A program made the translations under genes and the position numbers. The notes beneath the pieces were generated by a model, which ran no database searches, had not been told where the DNA came from, and saw nothing but the letters and a program-made list of their open reading frames with translations. Positions 1-6,257 of a stretch of 11,816 nt of DNA are shown here, piece after piece (position 1 is the first letter of the stretch; every line of letters begins with the position of its first letter). This stretch comes from Candidatus Omnitrophota bacterium (GTDB lineage: Bacteria > Omnitrophota > Gorgyraeia > Aquiviventales > Aquiviventaceae), in the NCBI GenBank assembly GCA_016206685.1, contig JACQRB010000017.1, positions 1 to 11,816 on the forward strand, written 5' to 3'.

Positions 1-392
1 ACCTCCTGATGCTGCCGCCGAATAGCAACATGGAAATCAACGCCCTGCAGCGCGCCTCGGCAGTGGTCGTGCAGAAATCGATTCGGGAAGGGTTTGGGCT
101 GACCGTCTCCGAAGCGCTCTGGAAGGCGCGCCCTGTTGTGGCATCAGCGGTGGGAGGTATTCCGTTGCAGGTGAAGCATCGGTACAGCGGCCTCCTCGTG
201 CACAGCGTGGAAGGAGCTGCCTACGCCATCAAGCAGCTCCTGAACAATGCAGAGTACGCTAAGCGGTTGGGTGAGAACGGCCGTGAACATATCCGTCAGA
301 ACTTCCTCCTGACCCGCCACCTCCGGGACTACCTGTTGATGTTCCTCACCCTGGGATCTGCTGAGGACGCGGTCTACCTGGACGGCCGCTGA
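1..392 (+). CDS. TreT-like trehalose synthase / GT4 glycosyltransferase, C-terminal part (cut by window start)
   Basis: This is the C-terminal ~130 residues of a GT-B glycosyltransferase of family GT4; the first whole codon is at 3 and the stop at 390-392. The diagnostic GT4 E-x7-E nucleotide-sugar motif is present: EGFGLTVSE, within the stretch QKSIREGFGLTVSEALW. It is followed by RPVVASAVGGIPLQV and the tail NFLLTRHLRDYLL. The combination QKSIREGFGL...SEALW...VGGIPLQ...LTRHLRDYL is characteristic of the TreT/trehalose phosphorylase-synthase subgroup, which joins NDP-glucose and glucose to make trehalose in the cytoplasm. That subgroup call comes from recalled family patterns and the N-terminal half is missing, so another GT4 specificity is possible. 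A 76-bp gap separates it from the next gene on the same strand, and no terminator is visible there. Confidence 0.8.
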   Translation, partial: LLMLPPNSNMEINALQRASAVVVQKSIREGFGLTVSEALWKARPVVASAVGGIPLQVKHRYSGLLVHSVEGAAYAIKQLLNNAEYAKRLGENGREHIRQNFLLTRHLRDYLLMFLTLGSAEDAVYLDGR

Positions 393-413
393 CGCGGACC
401 AATCCCGAGGGAC

Positions 414-443
414 TTGCGTTTGGCTCAGCCGCTATGCTAAAGT
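414..443 (+). promoter_or_regulatory. Candidate sigma70-type promoter for the TIGR04073 gene
   Basis: TTGCGT at 414-419 (-35-like, TTG conserved) is followed after 18 bases by TAAAGT at 438-443. TG at 435-436 places this in an extended -10 context (TGCTAAAGT). The start codon lies 26 bases downstream with a strong RBS between. It is one plausible choice among several weak matches, made by eye. Confidence 0.3.
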
Positions 444-468
444 GGGTCAAACCACAAGGAGGCCGGTG

Positions 469-858
469 ATGCGCACCAAGCTCTTGTCCCCCGCCGTTGT
501 CGTCTTCCTCGTCATGGTCTCTGCCCCCCTCAATATCGCGCAGGCCGCGCAACAAGTCAAAGCCGGCGGAGCCGCCACCAAGCTCGGACGCGGCGTCGTG
601 AATGTGATCACCGGCTGGGTGGAAGTTCCCAAACGCATGTACGAAACCTCGACCAACCAAGGCACCGCGGCGGGCCTCACCTGGGGGCTCATGCGCGGCT
701 TGGGCTACGGCTTCGTGCGCACCGCCGCCGGGTTCTATGAAGTGTTCACCTTCCCCGTCCCCCAGCCGCCGGACTACATGCCGGTGATCCAACCCGAATA
801 CGTCTTCGTGGACGAGACGACCGCAGCGACCGCAAGCAGCGACTACAAATACCGCTAA
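469..858 (+). CDS. Secreted exosortase-associated protein, TIGR04073 family
   Basis: A 129-residue protein. ATG 469 is chosen over the upstream in-frame GTG 442 because AAGGAGG (456-462) lies 6 bases before it and the protein then opens with a clean signal peptide: charged MRTK, a hydrophobic stretch, and an AQA-AQ cleavage site near residue 26. The mature part has the family pattern KLGRGVVNVITGWVEVPKR, then GLTWGLMRGLGYGFVRTAAGFYEVFTFPVP, then an acidic/aromatic PEYVFVDE tail. TIGR04073 proteins were named for co-occurrence with exosortase/PEP-CTERM systems in some Gram-negative phyla; their biochemical role is unknown. No exosortase gene lies in this window. The repeated Gly-rich amphipathic segments suggest membrane association or assembly at the cell envelope, which is inference. 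Family assignment is from memory of the consensus. Confidence 0.75.
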   Translation: MRTKLLSPAVVVFLVMVSAPLNIAQAAQQVKAGGAATKLGRGVVNVITGWVEVPKRMYETSTNQGTAAGLTWGLMRGLGYGFVRTAAGFYEVFTFPVPQPPDYMPVIQPEYVFVDETTAATASSDYKYR

Positions 859-871
859 CGACAAGGAGGTG

Positions 872-943
872 ATGTCTTCCGCGTCCGCGGGACCGGATCG
901 ACGTACGTACGTGCGAGAGCTGTGCGTCGTCACCAGACAATAG
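872..943 (+). CDS. Possible 23-codon leader ORF with consensus Shine-Dalgarno (doubtful)
   Basis: AAGGAGGTGATG (863-874) matches the full anti-Shine-Dalgarno complement and runs directly into an ATG. That ATG opens a 23-codon frame ending in TAG at 941-943. The TAG is the first three bases of TAGGAGG, the RBS of the next gene, an arrangement seen in translationally coupled leaders. Against it, only 2 bases separate GGAGG from the ATG, which is too close for efficient initiation. The encoded peptide (MSSASAGPDRRTYVRELCVV...) has no recognisable feature. It could equally be a decayed gene start. Confidence 0.2.
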   Translation: MSSASAGPDRRTYVRELCVVTRQ

Positions 944-957
944 GAGGCTTGAAGACG

Positions 958-1632
958 ATGGATTGGAACGTGACCGTCGTACAACCGATCCAGTCGTTCG
1001 TCAACCAGCTCATGGCCTTTCTGCCCAACGTGATCGGGGCGTTGGTGTTGCTCTTGGTCGGGTGGCTCATCGCGAAGGCGATCGAAGGCGTGGTGGTGAA
1101 ACTCCTCAAGACGGCGCAGGCGGACAAGCTCGCGCAGCAGTTGCAGCTGGCTGACGTGCTCTCGAAGGGCGGCATCCGGCGCACCTTCTCTGAGCTCATC
1201 GGCGCGCTCATCTACTGGATCGTCATGCTGATGGTCCTGATCGCCGCGCTCAACGCCCTGCAGCTCACCGTGGCCGCGCAGTTGCTCGAGCGCGTCGCGA
1301 CCTTCCTGCCGAACGTCATCGCCGCGTTGTTCATCATCGTCGTTGGGGTCCTGGCGGCGACGTTTCTCTCCAGCACCGTGCGCACGGCGGCCAGCAACTC
1401 CGGCATCGGCCAGGCGAACCTGTTGGGGCAGCTGGTCCACACCATTGTCGTCGTGTTTGCCTGCGTCGCGGCCCTCCAGCAGCTGCGGATCCAGTTCGTC
1501 GGCGAGGTCTTCCTGATCATCCTCGCCGCCGTCAGCTTCGGCCTGGCGCTGGCCTTCGGCCTCGGCTGCAAGGACCTCGCCGGCCGTTGGGTCGGCGACG
1601 TGATCAATCAACTGTCATCCCGCAGACGCTAG
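958..1632 (+). CDS. Membrane protein with two MscS-type conserved TM-helix repeats (TM_helix, PF05552-like)
   Basis: A 224-residue integral membrane protein. ATG 958 is preferred to an upstream in-frame GTG at 922 because GGAGG lies at 943-947, 10 bases before it, and MDWNVTVVQPIQSF is a typical start for this family. A near-identical motif occurs twice, FLPNVIGALVLLLVGWLIA (residues 21-39) and FLPNVIAALFIIVVGVLAA (116-134), each followed by a linker and another hydrophobic helix. This is the internal repeat of the TM_helix family related to small-conductance mechanosensitive channels. It ends with FGLGCKDLAGRW, where the pore-lining helix region of MscS-like proteins normally leads into a cytoplasmic beta-domain; that domain is absent. 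A channel or osmotic-stress role is inferred, not shown. The 3' end overlaps the longest reading of the next gene by 46 bases. Confidence 0.75.
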   Translation: MDWNVTVVQPIQSFVNQLMAFLPNVIGALVLLLVGWLIAKAIEGVVVKLLKTAQADKLAQQLQLADVLSKGGIRRTFSELIGALIYWIVMLMVLIAALNALQLTVAAQLLERVATFLPNVIAALFIIVVGVLAATFLSSTVRTAASNSGIGQANLLGQLVHTIVVVFACVAALQQLRIQFVGEVFLIILAAVSFGLALAFGLGCKDLAGRWVGDVINQLSSRRR

Positions 1633-2432
1633 CGCCTCCCCCTGCCCGGTGGACAGCCCAGTTGCTCCCCGCCATCCTGGCAGGGGTGGCTGGGCTGTCC
1701 GTGCCTTCAGGCGTTGAGGCGCTGAACGTCGAGCGCCTGGCGCCCGCCGAATCCGCGCTCCTGCACTCCACCCTCCAACGCCTCGAAGCGCCCATCAACG
1801 CCAAGAAGCGCGAGGGCAGCGCGAATCTGCTGACGTGGGAGGAATGCTACCAACCGCTCGCTGCTGAAGAACGGGCATTCGTCAACGCCATTCGCGCGCT
1901 CAAGGCCGAAGCCCTAGGCTCCACGAGCCGCTACTTTGGCGAAAGCGCCAGTCCCCCCTCCCTTGTCTCTGTCGGCCCGCAGCAAATCCTGAAAGACGGC
2001 GCGCCCACGGCGCTGGACAGGCAGTTCCTGCCGAAAGAGGTCGCGCAGGCCTACGAGGCGATGATGCAGGCGATGGAGCGCGATCTGGGCAGGCGCCTGC
2101 TGGTTGAATCCGGCTACCGCTCCCCCGCGTATCAACTGTATCTGTTTTTGTTCTACCTGCCCTCGCATGAGGAATCGATCCGCGAGACCAACCGCCACGT
2201 CGCGCTGCCCGGCTACAGCGAGCACGGCCACCCCCGGCGGCAGGCCATTGACTTCATCAATCAGGATGGGATCAACGGGGAAGACCACCCGGAGGCATTC
2301 GAGGCCCTCCCGGAGTACGCGTGGCTGCAGCAGCATGCCGCGCAGTTTGGTTTTCACCTCTCGTATCCCCGCGACAACCCCGACCACACCGCCTTCGAGC
2401 CATGGCATTGGCACTATGAGAGCAGTCCATAG
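1587..2432 (+). CDS. M15 family D-alanyl-D-alanine carboxypeptidase (VanY-like)
   Basis: Zinc peptidase expected to trim peptidoglycan stem peptides in the periplasm. Numbering from TTG 1587, the LAS/VanY signature is complete: SGYRS at 175-179 (conserved Arg 178); His 215 and Asp 222 in GHPRRQAID as the H-x6-D zinc ligands; Glu 271 and His 274 in EPWHWHY as catalytic Glu and third ligand. The start is unresolved. There is no ATG and no good RBS. TTG 1587, TTG 1662, GTG 1686 and GTG 1701 are all in frame. A hydrophobic stretch (residues ~26-38) after RW looks like a signal peptide and favours 1587, but it is encoded by a perfect 11-bp inverted repeat (1651-1700), so a later start is possible. 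The last codons and the TAG stop come from a heptad repeat. An unconserved ~130-residue region precedes the catalytic domain. Confidence 0.8.
   Translation: MGRRRDQSTVIPQTLAPPPARWTAQLLPAILAGVAGLSVPSGVEALNVERLAPAESALLHSTLQRLEAPINAKKREGSANLLTWEECYQPLAAEERAFVNAIRALKAEALGSTSRYFGESASPPSLVSVGPQQILKDGAPTALDRQFLPKEVAQAYEAMMQAMERDLGRRLLVESGYRSPAYQLYLFLFYLPSHEESIRETNRHVALPGYSEHGHPRRQAIDFINQDGINGEDHPEAFEALPEYAWLQQHAAQFGFHLSYPRDNPDHTAFEPWHWHYESSP
1651..1700. repeat. Inverted repeat with GGACAGC/GCTGTCC ends (50 bp)
   Basis: GGACAGCCCAG (1651-1661) is perfectly complementary to CTGGGCTGTCC (1690-1700). Inside, CCCCGCCA (1667-1674) can pair with TGGC and GGGG (1678-1686) around one bulged A. It begins 19 bases after the stop of the TM_helix gene and overlaps the N-terminal coding region of the peptidase. 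No T-run follows, so it is not a standard intrinsic terminator. It shares its outer 7 bases with the inverted repeat at 10615-10724. Confidence 0.6.
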
Positions 2433-2496
2433 TCCATGGTCGATAGTCCATAGATGAAAAACTTTACTATGGACTATGGTCTATGGACTACGGACT
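2424..2496. repeat. Heptad-built inverted repeat, 30-bp arms and 13-base loop
   Basis: The left arm (2424-2453) is four heptads AGTCCAT, AGTCCAT, GGTCGAT, AGTCCAT plus AG. The right arm (2467-2496) is CT plus ATGGACT, ATGGTCT, ATGGACT, ACGGACT. The arms pair at 26 of 30 positions around an AT-rich 13-base loop (2454-2466). The left arm provides the last codons and TAG stop of the M15 peptidase gene. The right arm ends 8 bases before the permease start codon, so an RNA hairpin could affect its translation. It resembles short tandem heptamer repeat families dispersed in other bacterial genomes, but the family is not identified. Confidence 0.8.
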
Positions 2497-2504
2497 AGAC
2501 GGAA

Positions 2505-3830
2505 ATGTCTCAGCAGAAGTCGACGTTCGTTCGGGCGCTTGGATTGACCGACGCCACCCTCCTGGTCATCGGCTGCATCGTGGGCGTGGGGATTTTCCGC
2601 ACGGCCGGCGCCATCGCGCACCACGTCCGCTCTCCGGCGCTGATCCTGGCGTTGTGGGGAGCCGGCGGCCTGGTCTCGCTCTGCGGGGCGCTCTGTTACG
2701 CGGAACTCGCGGCGCGCTTTCCCAAGAGCGGCGGCGATTATGTCTACCTGACGCAGATCTACGGCCGGTTCTGGGGGTTCCTGTTCGGCTGGACCAAGCT
2801 CTTCATCGAGCGCACCGGGACCATCGCGATTCTCGGGTTCGTGTTTGCGGAGTACCTGCGCCGGATCGTCCCATGTGAAGACGCGTGGCTGCGATGGATC
2901 GCCGCAGCCGCCATCGTGGCGTTGACCGCGATCAACGTCGTGGGCGTGCGCTGGGGGGCGTTGGTGCAGAACGTCTTCACGGCGCTGAAGGTCGTCGCGC
3001 TGGGATGCTTGGCGGCCGCCGGCCTGCACGCGCTCGCCATCGGCCGCACGGTCAACCCGGCCTGGTCCGTTCCCCCGCCCGATCCGGCCGCATGGCAATC
3101 CCTGGGCGTGGCCTTCGTCTTCGTGCTGTGGACCTACGGCGGCTGGACCGAAGCCGCGTATGTGGCGGAAGAAGTGCGGGAGCCCGCCCGCACCGTCCCG
3201 AAGGCGATCATCGGCGGGGTGCTCCTCACCACCGTCCTGTACCTGCTGGTGAATTGGAGCTACCTGGTGCTCATCCCGGTCCATGAGCTCCCCGACACCC
3301 CGCTCGTCGCCTCGCGCGTGATGCAGCAGGCGATCGGGGATGCGGGGGCCGTGTTCATCGCCTGGATGATCGCCTGTTCGGCGTTCGGCGCGCTCAACGG
3401 CTACGTCCTCACCGGCGGCCGCATCCTCTATGCCATCGGCAAGGACCACGCGCTGGTGGCGCGCCTCGGCGGCCTCCACCCGGCGTTTCACACGCCGGCC
3501 CTGGCCCTGTGGATCAACGCCGTCATCGCCATCATGCTCGTCTTTACAAAAACCTTCGAGCAAATCATGACGTACTCCACGGTCGCGATCTCGGTGTTTT
3601 TCACCATGGCGGTCTTCGGCGTGGTCGTGCTGCGCCGACGGGAACCCGCCCGCCCGCGCTTCTCCGCAGCCTGGGGGTATCCGTTTACCCCCTGGATCTA
3701 CGGGCTCGTGATGATCGCCTTTCTCGTGGATGTCTGCGTCAAACAGCCGGGCGACGCCGCGTTCGGCCTGGTGTTCGTCGCCTTCGGCCTGCCGCTGTAT
3801 TGGGTGTCCAACATGATGAGCCGGGGATGA
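2505..3830 (+). CDS. APC superfamily amino-acid permease
   Basis: A 441-residue inner-membrane transporter of the amino acid-polyamine-organocation superfamily (AA_permease_2 type). It has about twelve hydrophobic segments. The TM1 signature IGCIVGVGIF (residues 22-31) is the unwound-helix substrate-binding motif of this fold. It is followed by a GGLVSLCGALCYAELAARFPKSGGDY block, the conserved TM2/loop pattern E-L-x3-FPxSGGxY. The WxYGGW and EEVREPARTVPKAI stretches further support the LAT/SteT-like branch, and length matches the family. Substrate is not readable; SteT relatives exchange small neutral amino acids. The start at 2505 is fixed by homology (MSQQKSTFVRALGLTDATLL). Its RBS is weak (GACGGAA abuts the ATG) and lies next to the heptad hairpin. 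Downstream lies another transporter gene, cstA, which it originally seems to have overlapped by ATGA. Confidence 0.9.
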   Translation: MSQQKSTFVRALGLTDATLLVIGCIVGVGIFRTAGAIAHHVRSPALILALWGAGGLVSLCGALCYAELAARFPKSGGDYVYLTQIYGRFWGFLFGWTKLFIERTGTIAILGFVFAEYLRRIVPCEDAWLRWIAAAAIVALTAINVVGVRWGALVQNVFTALKVVALGCLAAAGLHALAIGRTVNPAWSVPPPDPAAWQSLGVAFVFVLWTYGGWTEAAYVAEEVREPARTVPKAIIGGVLLTTVLYLLVNWSYLVLIPVHELPDTPLVASRVMQQAIGDAGAVFIAWMIACSAFGALNGYVLTGGRILYAIGKDHALVARLGGLHPAFHTPALALWINAVIAIMLVFTKTFEQIMTYSTVAISVFFTMAVFGVVVLRRREPARPRFSAAWGYPFTPWIYGLVMIAFLVDVCVKQPGDAAFGLVFVAFGLPLYWVSNMMSRG

Positions 3831-3933
3831 TCCCACCACCTGCTGGGTTTCGCCATCCCATGAGGCCGAACTCCTTGCAGGCGAAACGTCCCGCCATAGC
3901 GGGACGGCCTGCGGCCAGCCAGCAGGTGGTGGG
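3831..3933. mobile_element. MITE-like inverted-repeat element inserted at an ATGA stop/start junction
   Basis: A ~103-bp non-coding element fills the whole gap between the permease stop and the cstA start. Its ends are a perfect inverted repeat: TCCCACCACCTGCTGG (3831-3846) and CCAGCAGGTGGTGGGA (3919-3934). The core holds GCAGGC (3877-3882) pairing with GCCTGC (3907-3912), enclosing CGTCCCGC (3887-3894) pairing with GCGGGACG (3899-3906). Direct repeats flank it: ATGA at 3827-3830 and 3934-3937, extending to GGGATGA at 3824-3830 and 3931-3937. The left copy contains the permease TGA; the right copy contains the cstA ATG. No transposase is encoded. Exact ends are ambiguous by a few bases because the direct and inverted repeats run into one another. 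Confidence 0.7.
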
Positions 3934-5595
3934 ATGAGCCTGCTGGGCGTCGCGCTCATCTCGTGCGCCCTGTTTGTCGCGGGGTACCTGCTCTACGGCC
4001 GGTTCCTCGCCAGGCGCTTTGAGCTCTCAGCGACTCGCGGCACCCCCGCCTGTTCGATGAGCGACGGCGTGGACTACGTGCCTGCCAAGGCGCCGTTTCT
4101 GCTGGGCCAGCACTTCTCCGCCATCGCCGCGGCCGGCCCCATCGTCGGGCCCATCCTCGCCGGGTTGTGGTTCGGGTGGCTGCCGGCGCTGATCTGGATC
4201 GTGGCGGGCGCCATCTTCTTCGGCGCGGTCCATGATTGCTCGGCGCTGGTGGGCTCGGTGCGCCATGGCGCCCGCTCCATCGTCGAGATCGTGCGCGAGC
4301 ACCTGGGGCCCCGCGCGCACCTGCTGTTCATGGCCTTCGTGTGGCTGTCGCTCATCTACGTGATCACCGCCTTCACCGATTTGACCAGCGCCTCTTTCGT
4401 GGAACCGACGTATGGCGGCGGGGTGGCGACGTCCTCGTCCTTCTACCTCATCGCCGCGCTGGCCATGGGCCTGTGCCTGCGATGGCGGATGCCGTTGTGG
4501 CTGGCCACGTGCCTGTTCGTGCCGCTGGTGGGGCTCATCATCTGGTGCGGGCAGTCGGCTCCCGTGAGCGTGCCGGCCCTGGGGCCGTTCCGTCCCCAGG
4601 TGGTCTGGGATGGCGTCATCCTCGGCTACTGTTTCGCGGCCTCGATTCTCCCGATGTGGCTGCTGCTGCAACCACGGGGCTACCTTGGCGGATTCTTCCT
4701 CTACGTCACGCTGGGAGCGGGTCTCATCGGCGTCTTCCTGGGCGGTGAGCAGATCCGCTACCCCGCGTTCGTGGGCTGGGTGAGCGAGCGCGGATTGCCG
4801 CTGGTCCCGATGTTGTTTGTGACGGTGGCCTGCGGCGCCTGCTCAGGGTTTCATGGCATCGTCAGCTCCGGCACGACGTCGAAGCAGATCAGCCGGGAGC
4901 CCGACTGCCGCGTGGTGGGCTACGGAGGGATGCTCCTGGAAGGGCTGGTCGCGGTCATCGCCCTGGCCACCGTGATGCTGTTGGCCCCCGGCGATCCCGG
5001 CGCGATGGAATCGCCGGACCGCATCTACGCCAAGGGCTTGAGCCATTTTGTCGAGCGCCTGGGGGTGAACCGGGACTTCGCCCGCTCGTTCGCGCTGCTG
5101 GCCTTCGCCACGTTCATCTATGACACGTTGGACGTCGCGACCCGGCTGGGGCGCTACATCTTTCAGGAGCTCACCGGCTGGCAGGGGTGGCGGGGGCGGA
5201 TCGGCGCGACGCTGGGCACCTTGGCGCTGCCGGCGCTGTGCGTCAGCGTGACGGTGAAGGATCAGACGGGCGCGGTGGTGCCGGCGTGGAAAATCTTCTG
5301 GACGATTTTCGGCGCGTCGAACCAGTTGCTGGCGGCGCTCACGCTCCTGACCATCACCGTGTGGCTCAAGCGAAGCGGCAAGCCCTGGTGGCTCACCGCG
5401 ATCCCGGCCGTCTTCATGTGCACGATGACCCTCTGGTCGCTGGTGCTGCTGGGAGGGCCGTGGGTCGCCGCGTTGGCGCGCGGACGTTGGACGATGGACT
5501 GGATCGCCGTCATCGCCCTCGTGCTCATGGCCCTGGCCGTCCTCGTGGTGGTGGAAGCGCTCAAGGCGATGGGCTGGAGACGGGGCTTGGGCTGA
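3934..5595 (+). CDS. cstA: Carbon starvation protein CstA (peptide/pyruvate transporter)
   Basis: A 553-residue polytopic membrane protein of the CstA family. Canonical motifs are present: DGVDYVPAKAPFLLGQHFSA then IAAAGPIVGPILA (residues ~44-80), and the C-terminal-half signature CSGFHGIVSSGTTSKQI. There are many hydrophobic helices throughout. The protein is shorter than E. coli CstA (~700 residues) but like the compact CstA forms of many other phyla. Family members import peptides or pyruvate on nutrient limitation; which applies here cannot be read. ATG 3934 is the right-hand ATGA of the inserted element. Its RBS (AGGTGGTGGG) is supplied by that element's right arm, so expression may now depend on the insertion. 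The 3' end overlaps the convergent ferredoxin gene by 35 bases. With the APC permease it forms a probable two-gene uptake operon. Confidence 0.92.
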   Translation: MSLLGVALISCALFVAGYLLYGRFLARRFELSATRGTPACSMSDGVDYVPAKAPFLLGQHFSAIAAAGPIVGPILAGLWFGWLPALIWIVAGAIFFGAVHDCSALVGSVRHGARSIVEIVREHLGPRAHLLFMAFVWLSLIYVITAFTDLTSASFVEPTYGGGVATSSSFYLIAALAMGLCLRWRMPLWLATCLFVPLVGLIIWCGQSAPVSVPALGPFRPQVVWDGVILGYCFAASILPMWLLLQPRGYLGGFFLYVTLGAGLIGVFLGGEQIRYPAFVGWVSERGLPLVPMLFVTVACGACSGFHGIVSSGTTSKQISREPDCRVVGYGGMLLEGLVAVIALATVMLLAPGDPGAMESPDRIYAKGLSHFVERLGVNRDFARSFALLAFATFIYDTLDVATRLGRYIFQELTGWQGWRGRIGATLGTLALPALCVSVTVKDQTGAVVPAWKIFWTIFGASNQLLAALTLLTITVWLKRSGKPWWLTAIPAVFMCTMTLWSLVLLGGPWVAALARGRWTMDWIAVIALVLMALAVLVVVEALKAMGWRRGLG

Positions 5596-5881
5596 GCCCT
5601 CGGACGACGTCTTGGACGATCCGCTCGACGTCTCCAAGCGCGACGCCGTGATACCACGCGTAGTCCGGAAAGACCATGACGTTGGGCCCCTTCGCGCACA
5701 GATCCTGGCAGCCGGATTTGCTCACCCGCACCCAGCGCGCGAGTCCCAGCGCGTTGACGCGCTCCTTGAGGGCCGCGGCGATCGCCTCACTGTCCCGATG
5801 GGCGCAGCAGGTCTCCTGCGGTTGGCGCGCGTTGATGCAGACAAACACGATTTTCTGATACGGGACCCGTCCCTGCTCCAT
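5561..5881 (-). CDS. Thioredoxin-like [2Fe-2S] ferredoxin
   Basis: A 106-residue cytoplasmic electron carrier. Cysteines lie at 15, 25, 26, 58 and 62. VFVCINARQPQETCC and the later KSGCQDLCAKGPNVMVFPD match the C-x9/10-C ... C-x3-C pattern of thioredoxin-fold ferredoxins (Aquifex Fd4 type), and the GPNVMVFPD.AWYHGV strand is conserved in them. The last of six genes in the - operon. Its start is 15 bases after the stop of the preceding gene and in the same frame, with no clear RBS, so translation may depend on coupling. Its last 35 bases overlap the 3' end of cstA on the opposite strand. The low-complexity tail SPSPVSSPSP lies in that overlap and is probably an added extension. The partner enzyme is unknown; the PuuD-like protein two genes upstream is a candidate by proximity only. 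Confidence 0.88.
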   Translation of the reverse strand: MEQGRVPYQKIVFVCINARQPQETCCAHRDSEAIAAALKERVNALGLARWVRVSKSGCQDLCAKGPNVMVFPDYAWYHGVALGDVERIVQDVVRGLSPSPVSSPSP

Positions 5882-5896
5882 GGCGAAGAGGCCCGC

Positions 5897-6193
5897 TCAC
5901 GCCTTCTTGCCGCGGAGGGCTTGGGCAACGGGCTGCGGCGTGACCACGTGCGTGTCGATCGTCCACAGCGGGCCGAAATGCTCGGCGATCAGCCCCACGG
6001 CGCCGGGATCGTCCGTCTCCAGCAGCCAGAACACCCGGGCCGGCGCGCTGCCCACGACGACGTAGCGCTGCGCCATCCGGCAGCGCTTGCGCACCTCCTG
6101 ATCTTTTCCCTGCGAGACCCACTGGCGGCGCTTGGCCGCGATCGCCTGCGCGTCCGACCCGTCCTTCGCCTGCGCCGTCACCCAGAACCACAT
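5897..6193 (-). CDS. DUF3303-like small protein
   Basis: A 98-residue cytoplasmic protein. ATG 6193 is chosen because GGAAGG lies just upstream (about 6 bases); a longer frame starting at 6427 is only the shadow of the neighbouring gene. It opens with MWFWVTAQAKDG, continues with a basic middle segment, then FWLLETDDPGAVGLIAEHFG and a C-terminal VVTPQPVAQAL. The VF.L.ETDDP...... W....... V.P pattern resembles DUF3303 (PF11746), a ferredoxin-like-fold family of small alpha/beta proteins often annotated as antibiotic-biosynthesis-monooxygenase-like or unknown. No catalytic residue can be named. It sits between the PuuD-like gene (64-bp gap) and the ferredoxin (15-bp gap), so a shared function with them is plausible. 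Family assignment is moderate. Confidence 0.65.
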   Translation of the reverse strand: MWFWVTAQAKDGSDAQAIAAKRRQWVSQGKDQEVRKRCRMAQRYVVVGSAPARVFWLLETDDPGAVGLIAEHFGPLWTIDTHVVTPQPVAQALRGKKA

Positions 6194-6257
6194 CGTGCCT
6201 TCCGTTAGCTCGCGGCTTTGAACTGCACCGCCTTGATCGGCGATGGGGCGAGAGATG

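Noticed and set aside
401..412. AATCCCGAGGGA resembling a shortened copy of the def insert core
   Set aside because: Only about 11 bases match and no flanking structure is present; chance is likely in GC-rich DNA.
346..1611. 421-codon open frame on the - strand
   Set aside because: Antisense to two well-supported + genes with RBSs; the translation is dominated by H, D, E, R, G and Q with no domain, an artefact of GC-rich codon use.
2481..3959. 492-codon open frame on the - strand
   Set aside because: Covers the APC permease gene on the opposite strand, is highly charged and low complexity, and has no recognisable motif.
4843..5637. 264-codon open frame on the - strand opposite cstA
   Set aside because: Antisense shadow rich in H, R, Q and P; cstA motifs on + are decisive.
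5612..6208. 198-codon open frame on + opposite the ferredoxin and DUF3303-like genes
   Set aside because: Translation is arginine/alanine-rich noise; the - strand frames contain the Cys and DUF patterns and a proper RBS.
6205..6243. Short - strand frame ending PIKAVQFKAAS-stop, suggestive of a gene remnant
   Set aside because: Lies in a 64-bp gap and runs into the PuuD-like coding region out of frame; too short to support a pseudogene.
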